Shown: one piece after another, positions 43,291-54,500 of the stretch
Layout: each line of letters opens with the position of its first letter
How positions within the stretch are numbered: the stretch's first letter is position 1
Notes under the pieces: model-generated
Told to the model about the DNA's origin: nothing
The model's input: the letters and a program-made list of their open reading frames with translations, nothing else
Database searches by the model: none
Source: Eutreptiella sp. 'Long Island Sound 2002'
Taxonomy: Eukaryota > Euglenozoa > Euglenophyceae > Eutreptiales > Eutreptiaceae
Reading direction: 5' to 3'
Assembly: GCA_964036045.1 (NCBI GenBank)
Contig: OZ038382.1
Coordinates: 127,596,556-127,660,555, forward strand
DNA length: 64,000 nt
Position numbers and translations under genes: made by a program

Positions 43291-44400
43291 CACCGACCAC
43301 GGGAAAACGAGGTATGACAACCAAGTATGTTACGGCCCCAGGCGTCCTACATATCGTATCCACCGCTACACATACGTGGATGAGAAAACGAAGTATCTTG
43401 CGAAGGAGGGCGCCCAAGGGACAACACCGCACGCAAAAAAGAACGACGAACCGCCACGCACGTCAGAAGGCATGCCCGCAAACACAAACCACAACCATAT
43501 ATCCCCCATATTTATTCCTCCATAGGCCCCGACCGCCGCGAGATACACGAAAAAAAAAAAATCAACAGGAGCGCAAAAGGTATGAGGCGGCCACGGACAA
43601 AGGGGAAACAATGAAAAGGCGAACAAGCGAAGCCCACCAACCACGAGGAAACAACGGTATGGCGAGCAAGTATGTTAACAATGCGAGGGAGGGCGCCAAA
43701 GGGACGGACCACGCACACACGCACACACATAGACAAGACCGCAAAAAGCGAGAAGACGGAGACAAGAGCAAGGAAAAACAAGGTATGAAACCCCACACCG
43801 CCCCGCCCGCAAACACACACACGCTCTCGCTATAGGGAAAGACCACGTACCACGGGGAAACAATGGTATGGAGGTATGACGAACAAGTATGTTAAAAATG
43901 CGAGGGAAGGCGCCAAGGGGACGAAAACACAAACGTACACAAAGCCGCAAGATGCACGAAGACGGAGACAGGACAGAGGAAAGACATGGTATGCAACCCC
44001 ACCCCCGCCCCACCCACAAACAAGCACACGCTTTCTCTATAGGGGACGGCAACAAGAAGCGGCACAAGGTACGACAAGTATGTTGAAAAAAAAAAAAAGA
44101 AACCGCCTTCCACGCCCTCTCTATAGGGGAAACGCAATGCGGAGAGGTATGTTATCGAAGACGCAGCAAGAAAAAAAAAACACGAGGGAGGAGACACAAA
44201 ACACAACACGAAAAAAAAAAAAACACAAAAAGGACCTGCGCACGCTCTTTCTCAACAGGGGAAGAAAACATGATGGGACAAGAGGAAAGGTACGTGCTAC
44301 GCATCACGCATGCCACGCATCTCTGCTACGCATCTACAGGACCTCTTCTTCTGCCTTTTGGGAAATGCCGACGACCGACGACGAGAACCAGCCAAGGTAT
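43291..44400 (+). repeat. ~205-bp tandem repeats resembling exon/intron modules
   Basis: GGTATG recurs at 43,579, 43,656, 43,782, 43,865, 43,873, 43,988 and 44,146 (GGTACG at 44,068), in two series spaced about 203-209 bp. The associated texts are CAAGTATGTTAA plus GCGAGGGAGGGCGCCAA, and CGCTCTCGCTATAGGG or variants. Candidate introns that start GTATG or GTACG and end TATAG are 43,783-43,835 (53 nt), 43,989-44,042 (54 nt) and 44,069-44,126 (58 nt), leaving 20-30-nt exon-like pieces. No conserved protein is seen, so this may be repeated decay products of one exon-intron segment. Confidence 0.55.
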
Positions 44401-44699
44401 GAAACACCCCAGCCCACCAACCACACACCGCGAGCACACACACGCGCACGCACGACAGCCACACCGCGCACGACCCCCCCCCCCCCCACGCCACCCACGT
44501 CAAAACGAAGGGGCACACAGCGCACACACACACACCAGGGCCAAGGGGAAGGGCACCCGGAAGACACACCCACTGCACCACCACACCACACCACCAAAAA
44601 CACAGACACCACAAACACGCAACACACAACACAGCACGGCCACCGCGCACACCCACACACACCACAAACACACACAACAAAGGACACCCCCGCCCGCGA
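44401..44699. other. AC-rich low-complexity spacer
   Basis: About 300 bp of ACC/CAC-rich DNA with one C-run near 44,475 and almost no T on the plus strand. No gene. It leads into the palindrome-rich array. Confidence 0.6.
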
Positions 44700-46740
44700 A
44701 ACACACCACCACCACCGGCAGCGAAACCCAGCCAGGAGTGGCGGGGAGTAGCACACAGGAACCTCCGCCAGGAGTGGCGAGGGACCAACCACACCACACA
44801 CCAGCCACAAACCCACCACACACGCCACCGCCGCACGCGACACGCCACACACCACACACCACACACCACACACCACCGCCGACAGCAAAACCCAGCCAGG
44901 AGTGGCGGGGAACCGCGCCCGGGACCCTCCGCCAGGAGTGGCGAGGAACGCCCACCACCGCCGGCAGCGAAACCCAGCCAGGAGTGGCGGGGAGTAGCAC
45001 ACAGGAACCTCCGCCGGGAGTGGCGAGGAACCAACCACACCACACACCAGCCGCAACCCCACCAGCACACCACCGCCGCACACCACACACCACACACCAC
45101 ACACCACACACCACACACCACACACCACACACCACCGCCGCCAGCGGACCCCAGCCAGGAGAGGCGGGGGACCACACACCACCACCGGCACCGAAACCCA
45201 GCCAGGAGTGGCGGAGATTAGCACGCAGGAACCTCCGCCAGGAGTGGCGAGCGACCGACCACGCCACACACCGCCGCCAACGGACCCCAGCCAGGAGTGG
45301 CGGGGAACCACGCCCGGGACCCTCAGCCAGGAGTGGCGAGGACCGCCCACCACCACCGGCAGGGAAACCCAGCCAGGAGTGGCGGGGAGTAGCACACAGG
45401 AACCTCCGCCAGGAGTGGCGAGGGACCAACCACACCACACAACAGCCACAACCCCACCAACACACCACCGCCACACACCACACACCACCGCCGCCAGCGG
45501 ACCCCAGCCAGGAGTGGCGGGGACCGCCCACCACCACCGGCAGCGAAACCCAGCCAGGAGTGGCGGGGAGTAGCACACAGGAACCTCCGCCAGGAGTGGC
45601 GAGGGACCAACCACACCACACACCAGCCACAACCCCGCCCACACTCCACTGCCGCACACCACACACCACACACCACACACCACACACCACGCACCACCAC
45701 CGCCAGCAGGCCCCAGCCAGGAGTGGCGGGGAACCGCACACCACCACCGGCAGCGAAACCCAGCCAGGAGTGGCGGGGAGTAGCACACAGGAACCTCCGC
45801 CAGGAGTGGCGAGGGACCAACCACACCACACACCAACCACAACCCCACCACACACCACCGCCGCCAGCGGACCCCAGCCAGGAGTGGCGGGGAACCACGC
45901 CCAGGGCCCTCAGCCAGGAGTGGCGAGGACCGCCCACCGCCACCGGCAGCGAAACCCAGCCAGGAGTGGCGGGGAGTAGCACACAGGAACCTCCGCCAGG
46001 AGTGGCGAGGGACCAACCACAGCCACAACCCCACCAACACACCACCGCCGCACACCACACACCACACACCACACACCACACGCCACGCACCACCGCCGCC
46101 AGCAGGCCCCAGTCAGGAGTGGCGGGGAACTGCACACCACCAGCGGCAGCGAAACCCAGCCAGGAGTGGCGGGGAGTAGCACACAGGAACCTCCGCCAGG
46201 AGTGGCGAGGGACCAACCACACCACACACCAGCCACAACCCCAACACACACCACCGCCGCCCGGAGACCCCAGCCAGGAGTGGCGGGGAGTAGCACACAG
46301 GAACCTCCGCCAGGAGTGGCGAGGGACCAAACACACCACACACGGGCCACAACCCCACCACACACCACCGCCGCCCGGAGACCTCAGCCAGGAGTGGCGA
46401 GGACCGCCCACCACCACCGGCAGCGAAACCCAACCAGGAGTGGCGGGGAGTAGCACACGGGAACCTCCGCCAGGAGTGGCGAGGGACCAACCGCACCACA
46501 CACCAGCCAGAACCCCACCAACACACCACCGCCGCTCACCACACACCACACACCACACACCACACACCGCACGCCACTGCCGGCGGCAGAACCCCAGCCA
46601 GGAGTGGCGGGGAACCGCACATCACCACAGGCAGCGAAACCCAGCCAGGAGTGGCGGGGAGTAGCACACAGGAACCTCCGCCAGGAGTGGCGAGGGACCA
46701 ACCACACCACACACCCGCCACAGCCCCACCAACACACCAC
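44700..46740. repeat. Array with >30 copies of palindromic CCAGGAGTGGCG motif
   Basis: The motif appears in two alternating contexts: CCCAGCCAGGAGTGGCGGGG and CTCCGCCAGGAGTGGCGAGG. The second contains CGCCA-GGAG-TGGCG, a hairpin with 5-bp arms and a 4-nt loop. Copies come in pairs 35-40 bp apart, joined by AGTAGCACACAGGAACC, and the pairs are separated by ACCACACACC microsatellite and GCCGCCAGCGGACCCC text. The pair-plus-spacer unit varies from about 117 to 396 bp. Long Pro/Thr/His-rich (plus) and Gly/Cys/Val-rich (minus) frames cover the array in several registers and are compositional. Confidence 0.9.
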
Positions 46741-47399
46741 CACCGCACACCGCACACCACAAACCACGCACCACACACCAACACAGACACCACGCGCGCA
46801 CGCACCGCGCCACAAACACACACACCGGCGGCGAACCACGACCAGAGGAGGGGGCGACACGCACGCAAGCAAGACAGCCAGGAACAGCGAAAAACCCCCC
46901 CCCCCCCAAACCACCACCACCCCACCCCGGAGAGACGGGACACCAACGGCCGCAAACCGCACAGCGGAAAGGGGGGGAGAAAAAAAGAGGACCCACGGGG
47001 GACGCAGGCGAGGGACCCAACCTCAGGGGTTTGGGGGCCCCCCCGGTGACCGTATCGGCCCCACTTGAGCACACGCAATAAGGTGGGATACGCCCGGGAC
47101 CGTTGGTCAGCGGCCCGCGGTAACACCGGCCTGGGGGGGTGACCAATGGGCCTGACCAAGAGCACTCCCCACGGCACGTACTGCGGTTCGGGCCCAGCGA
47201 GGGGCCGCGGGTAGGGCACACCGTCCATCGGGGCAGGCAAGAGACGCGCCTGTCCCGCAAGAACTCCCCAGCGACGCACAGTGTACCCGACCCCGGTGTG
47301 GGGAACGGCTGGAGTACCTGGCTACGGAGCAGGTCCATTTGTACCGAGCGAGTACAAATGGACGGCCCGTACAACAGAGTTACACCCTGACGGGGAGTG
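46741..47399. other. Gene-free segment between the array and the N/T-rich repeats
   Basis: The first 300 bp are AC-rich low complexity with a poly-C run near 46,900. From about 47,040 the sequence is of normal complexity and reads like unique DNA, ending with a perfect hairpin (entered separately). A minus-strand Cys-containing frame covers it, but I recognise no domain. Confidence 0.45.
47333..47363. repeat. Perfect 12-bp hairpin
   Basis: GTCCATTTGTAC, loop CGAGCGA, then GTACAAATGGAC. A perfect 12-bp stem in otherwise GC-rich DNA, with AT-richer arms than its surroundings, so it stands out. Function unknown; a small structured RNA or an element end are possible. Confidence 0.8.
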
Positions 47400-47949
47400 C
47401 AAGCAACGGCCCCCCCACGGGGAAACACTAGGGGAAGGGACCCGAGCCGGCGACAAGGACCCCCCCCCACCGACCACAGCCGGGAAAGCCCGGGCACGAC
47501 ACCAGAGAAACACCGCCCCAAGCGACACGGAAAAGAGACAGAAGGAGGAGGGCACGCAAAGCGGACAGCAAGGGGACACACCACCAACAGACCCCAGCCA
47601 AGGGGGGCGGGGAACCACACAGCCGAGACAGGGGGGGGGGCACGACACACAGCCCCCACACCAAACAGGGCCGCGAAACCACGCCCGCAAAGGCGAGGAC
47701 AGGCACCCAAACGCACCACCAACACACCGCACACACGCCCGAGCGTGCACACAACACACACCCCCACAACCGCCACCGACACGAGCCCCACAAGCGCACA
47801 CCACACACCAAAGCGCAGGCGCCGCCCGCACCACACACGCAACACACACAAACCCAAAAAACAGGAACCCAGCAACCCCCCCCCGCCAGGGGGGCTGCAG
47901 GGCCGCCAGAAACCGCTAGGACGCAAAGGAGGACCCACCAAGCCCGCAG
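47400..47949. other. AC-rich low-complexity DNA, no gene
   Basis: About 550 bp of CA/CCA-rich DNA with G- and C-runs (about 47,461, 47,631 and 47,880). Frames on both strands are compositional. No feature beyond isolated variants of the array motif. Confidence 0.5.
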
Positions 47950-50900
47950 CCAGGAGTGGCGAACGGCCACACCCAGTAACACCCGAACGGCCACGCCCAA
48001 CACCAGGACCGGGCACTACGACACCCACACCAGCACCACGACACCCTCACCAGCGGACACACCCGAAACCAACGGAGGCACCATCGGCAACACCAGCTAC
48101 CCCAGCACCCACCAAAACACTAGGACATGGGACACCCTCACCAACAACAAACCAACACAAAAAGCCACCCAACACTGACCAACGACCGCACCCAGCCGAT
48201 CCAGTCCCCCACCGACCCGCACCCAGAACCACCGCCACCGGCATCCACGCCATCGGAAACACCAACACCGCCAAAAATCAAGCCAGCACAACACCCTCAC
48301 CAACACCGTCACCGCCGGCACCAACGCCTACGAAACCTACGCACGCCACCGCCGGTTCCAGCACCTACATCACCCAAGCCAACGGCATCAAGCACACCAT
48401 CGCCGGCAACACCCCACCATCAGCGTCGCCACGAGCAACCTCTGCCACCGGAGGACACCGAAGCCACCACAGCCGGTGAGCCAACAAACCACCAAGCCCC
48501 GGCCAGGGGAGGCGAGGGCACGCGCCCGGAACCACCATGCAATCCCCGGCGACACCCACACCACCGGCGCCGCCAACACCAGCCTCACCCAGGACACCAC
48601 CCGGAGCAACGCCTGCGCCACCTACACCAACAGCAGCACCAGCAGACCACACCACCTACTGCACACCCTCCCAGACAGAGCCACAGAAACCGACCATCGC
48701 CCTGAAGACAAGCCGCTGACCACCCACACACAGACCCACGCCAACCACCACCAGCATCAGCAGCGTCTGAGACGCCGTGAACCATAGCGACGCCCACAAA
48801 GACCTCACCACCGGCATCACCGACACCGACACCGGCAGTACGGCCTCAGCACCGACAAACCAGAGCGTCAACGGCAACCGCCACGGCGACACCGCCCGGT
48901 ACAACACCATCGGCATCAACGACACCAAGGGAGCCAGCGGGCCAGCGACAACCATGGGTACCTCCACCAGGAGTGGCGAGGTCCCACCCCCGCCGTCAGA
49001 ACACCACCATCCACCAGGGCAACACCCGCAGCGCCCACATCGCCCACAGCTCCGCCGGCGGCGCCCTCGCCAGCACCGTCACCAACACCGCGACGGAACC
49101 GCCGACCACCCAAACGCAGGCCGCGCCCAGCACCAACACCAACAACACCCACGCCAACAGACCACCACGACACACGCCAACCACCAAGTAACACCTAAGG
49201 CACCCTCGCCTTCGGCAACACCAACGCCACCAACACCCACGGCACTATCCACACCACCACCAACCCCACCAACGACGGGCCGAGGTGCCGTCACCTACAA
49301 CGCCCCCAACACCACCACCACGGCCCCGCCACCTAGGGCAACCCCACCAACGGCGTCACCAAGGACGCCAGCACGGCTGGCGAACGAACGCCACCGAGCC
49401 CTCAGCCAGGAGAGGCGAACGCCCGCAACCAGCAACACCGAAACGGCCGCGCCCAGACCCAGGGCCAGGAACTGCGACACCCACACCTGCACCGCCGCCA
49501 ACACCCAAGCCGAACAACACAACACCCTCACCAGCGGAGACGCCCGGAACCAACAACGGACCAACACAAGAAACCACCCAGCGGCCAAGTTACACCCAAG
49601 GCGTTCCAACCGCGCCACCCACCGGCCCGCACCCAGAACCACCACCAGCACCAGCAGCAGCCACTGACAACCCACACACAGAGCCACACCAACCACCAGC
49701 AGCATCAACAACATCAGAGACACCGTAAACCATAGCAACGCCCGCAACGACCTCACCACCGGCATCACCGACGGCGCCACCGGCAGTGCAACCTCACCGA
49801 CAGCAACCCGGAGCATCCCACATCCCACATCCCGGTGAGACACCATCGGCAGCAAGGACACCGAGGGGGCCAAGGCCAACCCACCAGCCAACGACGCACA
49901 TGGGAACCTCCGCCAGGAGTGGCGAGGTCCCCCCTCCGCCGTCAGAACACCGCCAGGGCAGCACTTACAACACCCTACAACGCCAACACACACAGCTCCC
50001 CCGGCGGCACCCCCACCAACGCCAACACCGGCACCACCGACAGCGGCAGCACGGCGACACCACCACCCAACCGCAGCAAGGTCACCCTAAACCGCAACCG
50101 CAGCAACACCTATCACTACAGACCCACGGACAGCCGAAGGGAATATCCCAACACCAGGGACAACCGACACCACCAGGACCACAGGCCGGCCAAACACCAG
50201 CCACGAATGGCACGCCCGGAACCACCGAACACCAACACACAGGCCACCCGGCACCAACACCAAAAACACCCACGCCACCGGACCACCGCGAGACACACCA
50301 CCGCCAACCCCACAAACGACGAACCGAGGTACCGTCACCCACAACACCCCTAACACCACCACCACGACCCCGGCACAGAGTAACACCTAGGGCGCCCCCA
50401 TCGACGACAACACCAAGGACGCCACCACGGCTGGCGAACAAACGCCACCAGCGCCGCCCACGGGGCCCCCAACCAAGGGTAGAAACAACAACGCCACACA
50501 CCATCGCACCCACCGCATCGAAATCACCCGGAGCATCGTCAACATCAACCAGGGGTCCCCACCACCCACCCGAGCAGCACAAAACACCACAGCAACACCA
50601 CCACATCCTCGCCACCAGCGACACCACCGCCAGCACCCCCCGCCAGGAATGGCGAGGAGAAGGCCCAACAGCGCGGACCCACCCAACGTCCCCGGCACCC
50701 TCACCATCGGACCGCCACCACCGGCGCCGACCCCCAACACACCACCGTCGCCAACGCCACCGACCCCTGACGCAAAAATCACACAGCCCGCACACACGGC
50801 ACCAGCCAGAGCAACGCCGACACCACTCCCGGCCAACTCACACGAACACCACCGGAAGCACCACCGTCGACCGAACGCCACGGCGACCCCAGGGTACGAG

Positions 50901-51557
50901 TCCCCCCACCATCTGCACGGCCAGCGACACCATCACCGGCACCAACCGGAACACCGACAACGACAGCCTCACCAACAACCGACAGCCCCCTACCGCTGCC
51001 ACCCACCAGTCACGCCACCCACCGTCGAAGCCACCCACCAATGCCGCACCCCAAACCACACTTACACCCGAAACCAGCACCAGCACGCCCGGCCGAGCCG
51101 TCAATGGCACCACCGCCCATGGCACCGCCTACGCTCACCACCGCCACCACCACCCCACGCGAGGCCAGGAACCCCCGGCGTCGCCAACGGCCTCAACGAG
51201 CACCGACACCACCAACACGGCCACCGCCGGACGGGGACTACCCACAAACCAGGAACATCTCCACCACCAACAACCAATACACCACCCGCGGCACCCCACC
51301 ATCGCCGACACCACCACGGCACCCATCACACCTCCACCACCGGAGGCGACGTGGGCCACACCACCCGTCAACTACAGCACCCTCGCCACCACCGGCAAAT
51401 CCGGCCCACAAACGTTACCACCGACAACACCACATACGCCCATACGTCACCCACGCCATGCTCACCAACCATCACCTCGTCATCAGAGGCACCAACACCA
51501 CCGGCGACGACGACAGCGACAACAGCTGACCCACCAGCTAACCACCATCAACCATAG
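47950..51557 (+). pseudogene. Degenerate ~1-kb repeats encoding Asn/Thr/Ser/Gly-rich text
   Basis: Related blocks recur at offsets of about 947 bp (ACCATAGCGACGCCC at 48,781 versus ACCATAGCAACGCCC at 49,729; the array motif at 48,967 versus 49,913) and about 1,050 bp (CGAGGTGCCGTCACC at 49,279 versus CGAGGTACCGTCACC at 50,329). Translated pieces in changing frames look alike: LTTGITDTDTGSTA, YNTIGINDTKGASG, HSSAGGALASTVTNTAT, TFGNTNATNTHGTIH. Such text resembles repeats of beta-helical surface proteins, but frames break constantly, so this is either a decayed gene or a low-complexity array. Copies of the CCAGGAGTGGCG palindrome (47,950, 48,967, 49,913 and, as a variant, 50,645) are embedded. 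The final block is in frame with LINE-B ORF1. Confidence 0.4.
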
Positions 51558-54500
51558 CCCAGCACCAACTTCATCTACTCTAACGCCCATACCACCCTCG
51601 CCAACAGCGCCGCCACCGACACAATCATCCACTCCGGCGCCCACACCACCCTCACCACCAACATCACCAACACCACCACCCCCAAGGTCAGGGCCCGCGG
51701 GAAACAGAACGGCAGAGCGAGCACGCCACCACCCGCACGCGTCGCCCACCCTATCGTACACCGCTCCGCAACACGCCCCCCCCCCGCTTCCCCTGACAGG
51801 GCGTGCGCTCCAGCCCACTGCTGGGAAGACGACTTCGACATCCTCCCGGCCATCCGACACCTACTGGCAGCCACGGCCCCGCGCCCACAAGCCCACCAGC
51901 AACCCACGGAACCGCAAGAGCCCGACCACCCCATGCCACCACGCTCCATATCCCCCGCGTCCACCGCAGACCGGAACGCGGAACACCAGCGAGAGGAGTC
52001 CGACCCCGGCCGCGCCGCCACGCCCCCACCGCCCCCCCCCCCAAAGGACATCTACGCCACGCTGGCCAGCACCCTAGCCCCCATGGACGCCGAGCAGTAC
52101 TACCAGTCCGTCCAACGAGACCTCCCTGAGGACCACGCGACCCTGCAGGGGTGGAAGCAGGAGAAAAGGTACGACAACGAGTGGGGCACAGAGGAAGACC
52201 TTCTCTGGGACGACACCTGGAAAGGCACCGCGGACGCCTTCCTGGAGGCAGCAGCCGAAACCTACCCCCGCCCGCCCGGGGACACCAGACACGGCCTCCA
52301 CGCCCTCCTAGCGTTCCACATCTGGAAACACCACCACACCGTCACCCTCCACCCCCTCGACCACAATCCACACCGATTGACACCTGAAGACGACGCCACA
52401 GCCACCATCACCGTACAGCAAAGCCCCGAGAACCCGGAGGAATACCACATCACCTGGGACGATCCGGCACCCCACCCCCGCGCCTCCCCCACCCTCCCAG
52501 ATGTCTTCGCCACCATCAGTGCAGAGCTCCAGGAGGCGAAAGCCCCCCAGCAACTGGACGAAGACATGCCCCAGGCACCATCACCATCAACCACACAAGA
52601 CCAACGCCGCACAGAGCCCCTCACCCACCCCATCACCACAATGGAGCTCCCCCCACAACACCGCACCACCCCAGACCGAAACGGGTTTCGAGACCTGCCG
52701 CGGGAATGGGCGGTCCACAACGGCACACTCCGTTGGGACGAAATCACACCGGGCCTCCAGGCCATCCGCCTCCACTCGATCACAGGGCCCACCACCACCT
52801 GGGCACTACCGACGGACCGCCACCACCTCCTCCTCACCGTCCAAGGCGATGCCACGATCACACCCATGGAAGGAGACCCCGTAACAGCAGCCCCCGCCCA
52901 CGCCGTCCACATACCCCCGCAAGCATCGTCAGCACCTATGACGGTGCATCCAGGCCCCACCCCTTGGCAGGCCATCGTCATCACCTACCCCGCCCCCAAT
53001 GACCACACACACACCTGGCAGCAACGATGGGAGGACATCCGAGGGGACCTCCTCCAAGAACACCTAGGGCTCACACGCACCCACCACACCCTACAACCGA
53101 TACGAGGAGTAGGCCAAGCGCCACACAGCATACACGCCCCGGGAGTATGGGCGTACGCCACACCCATAAACCCACAAGCAGCGGAGGACATCAAGACCGC
53201 CCTATCCATCCAGCAAGCCCAGACCCGAACCCCGCACCGCAACACCCAACGGGGCTACACAATTTGGTGGGCATACCAAGACCATGACACCCTCACCCCC
53301 CAGCCGGGGGCCCCCCCTCTAGACACCAACACCACCGCCCTCCTCCAAGCCGCAACAGCGGCAGCCACACAGGTAGGGGCCCCGGAAACCTGGGGCCCAC
53401 AATACCTGGTCGAAATCAAAGTGGCGCCCCACGCGAAGGGCCAAGACAAGCCCCCGACACCGAAGACGCTCCGGCCCCCGCTCAAGCTAGACCCGACGGA
53501 ACACCCCCCCCAAGATGAATGGGCGACGCACTACATCATCCCCCACACCACCACCCGCAAGAACGACGCCCCCAAGATCACCGTCACCCGCCACCTCCCC
53601 CACACCACACAGGTGTATGAGCTGACGGCCCCCAACGTCCTCGTCACCCGTCGCCGACACGACGAGCGATACACCATACAGGCGGAAGGGGCCGCCGCGA
53701 CCACCCTGTACACATGGGCAACACGGGGGGACCTCCCACACCCCACCCTCCACCACGCCCCCTCCTGGCCCACCCCCTTCCACATAGCGGACCGCCCCAA
53801 CAAGAAGCCCAAACACACGGGTGTGCACACCCACGCCCAGGAGGCCCAGCACCGACACGAAGCGAGGCGCAAGGCCCGCACCCTCCACGACGACCACACC
53901 GTCCCCCGCTTCGGCGCCCCCCCCGCCAGGGTATCAGATACCACCCACAACCGCACGATCACAGGCATCACCACGGACTGCCTGAACCCAGCGGCGTCGC
54001 GGGCAGACGCCGTATGGATCAGCGAAGGGCGCTCCCACACACGGGCGGTGGCGCGCCTCCACAACATCCAACCCCACAAACTCCAGCGCGCCGTTGGACC
54101 CTTCGCCGTACACGTCACCCCGTACGGCATCGACCACCCCCGGTGTGAACACCATGACCCGCCCTGCTCCACCCCATGCACCTCGCCCCTGCGCCAACCG
54201 CTGCCGGCCCCCACCATCACGGGCAACATGTACCTGGGCAACGTACCGGGAGACCCGGGCATATACATCCTGCCCAACAGGTCCAGGGAACACGCCATCC
54301 CCCTCCACGGTGTAGAATCCCTCGCCCTGGGACCACCCCCACCAAAACACCAACACCAACACATCCCGGGGGACAAACGGACACAGGCCCCAGACGGGGG
54401 AAAAAAGGCCCACCAACGCGCCCTGGCCCACATCACCCTCCACCTCGCAGCCCACCTACCAAAGGACTTCGGCACGGAGCGCCACATCGTCCTGGAGGGC

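Noticed and set aside
44334-46079. 581-codon minus-strand ORF with repeated Pro-Leu-Leu-Ala text
   Set aside because: It is a translation of the palindrome array in one register; other registers and the other strand are equally open.
47139-47390. 83-codon plus-strand ORF overlapping the hairpin segment
   Set aside because: No recognisable domain, and it spans the perfect hairpin; kept only as part of the unexplained island.
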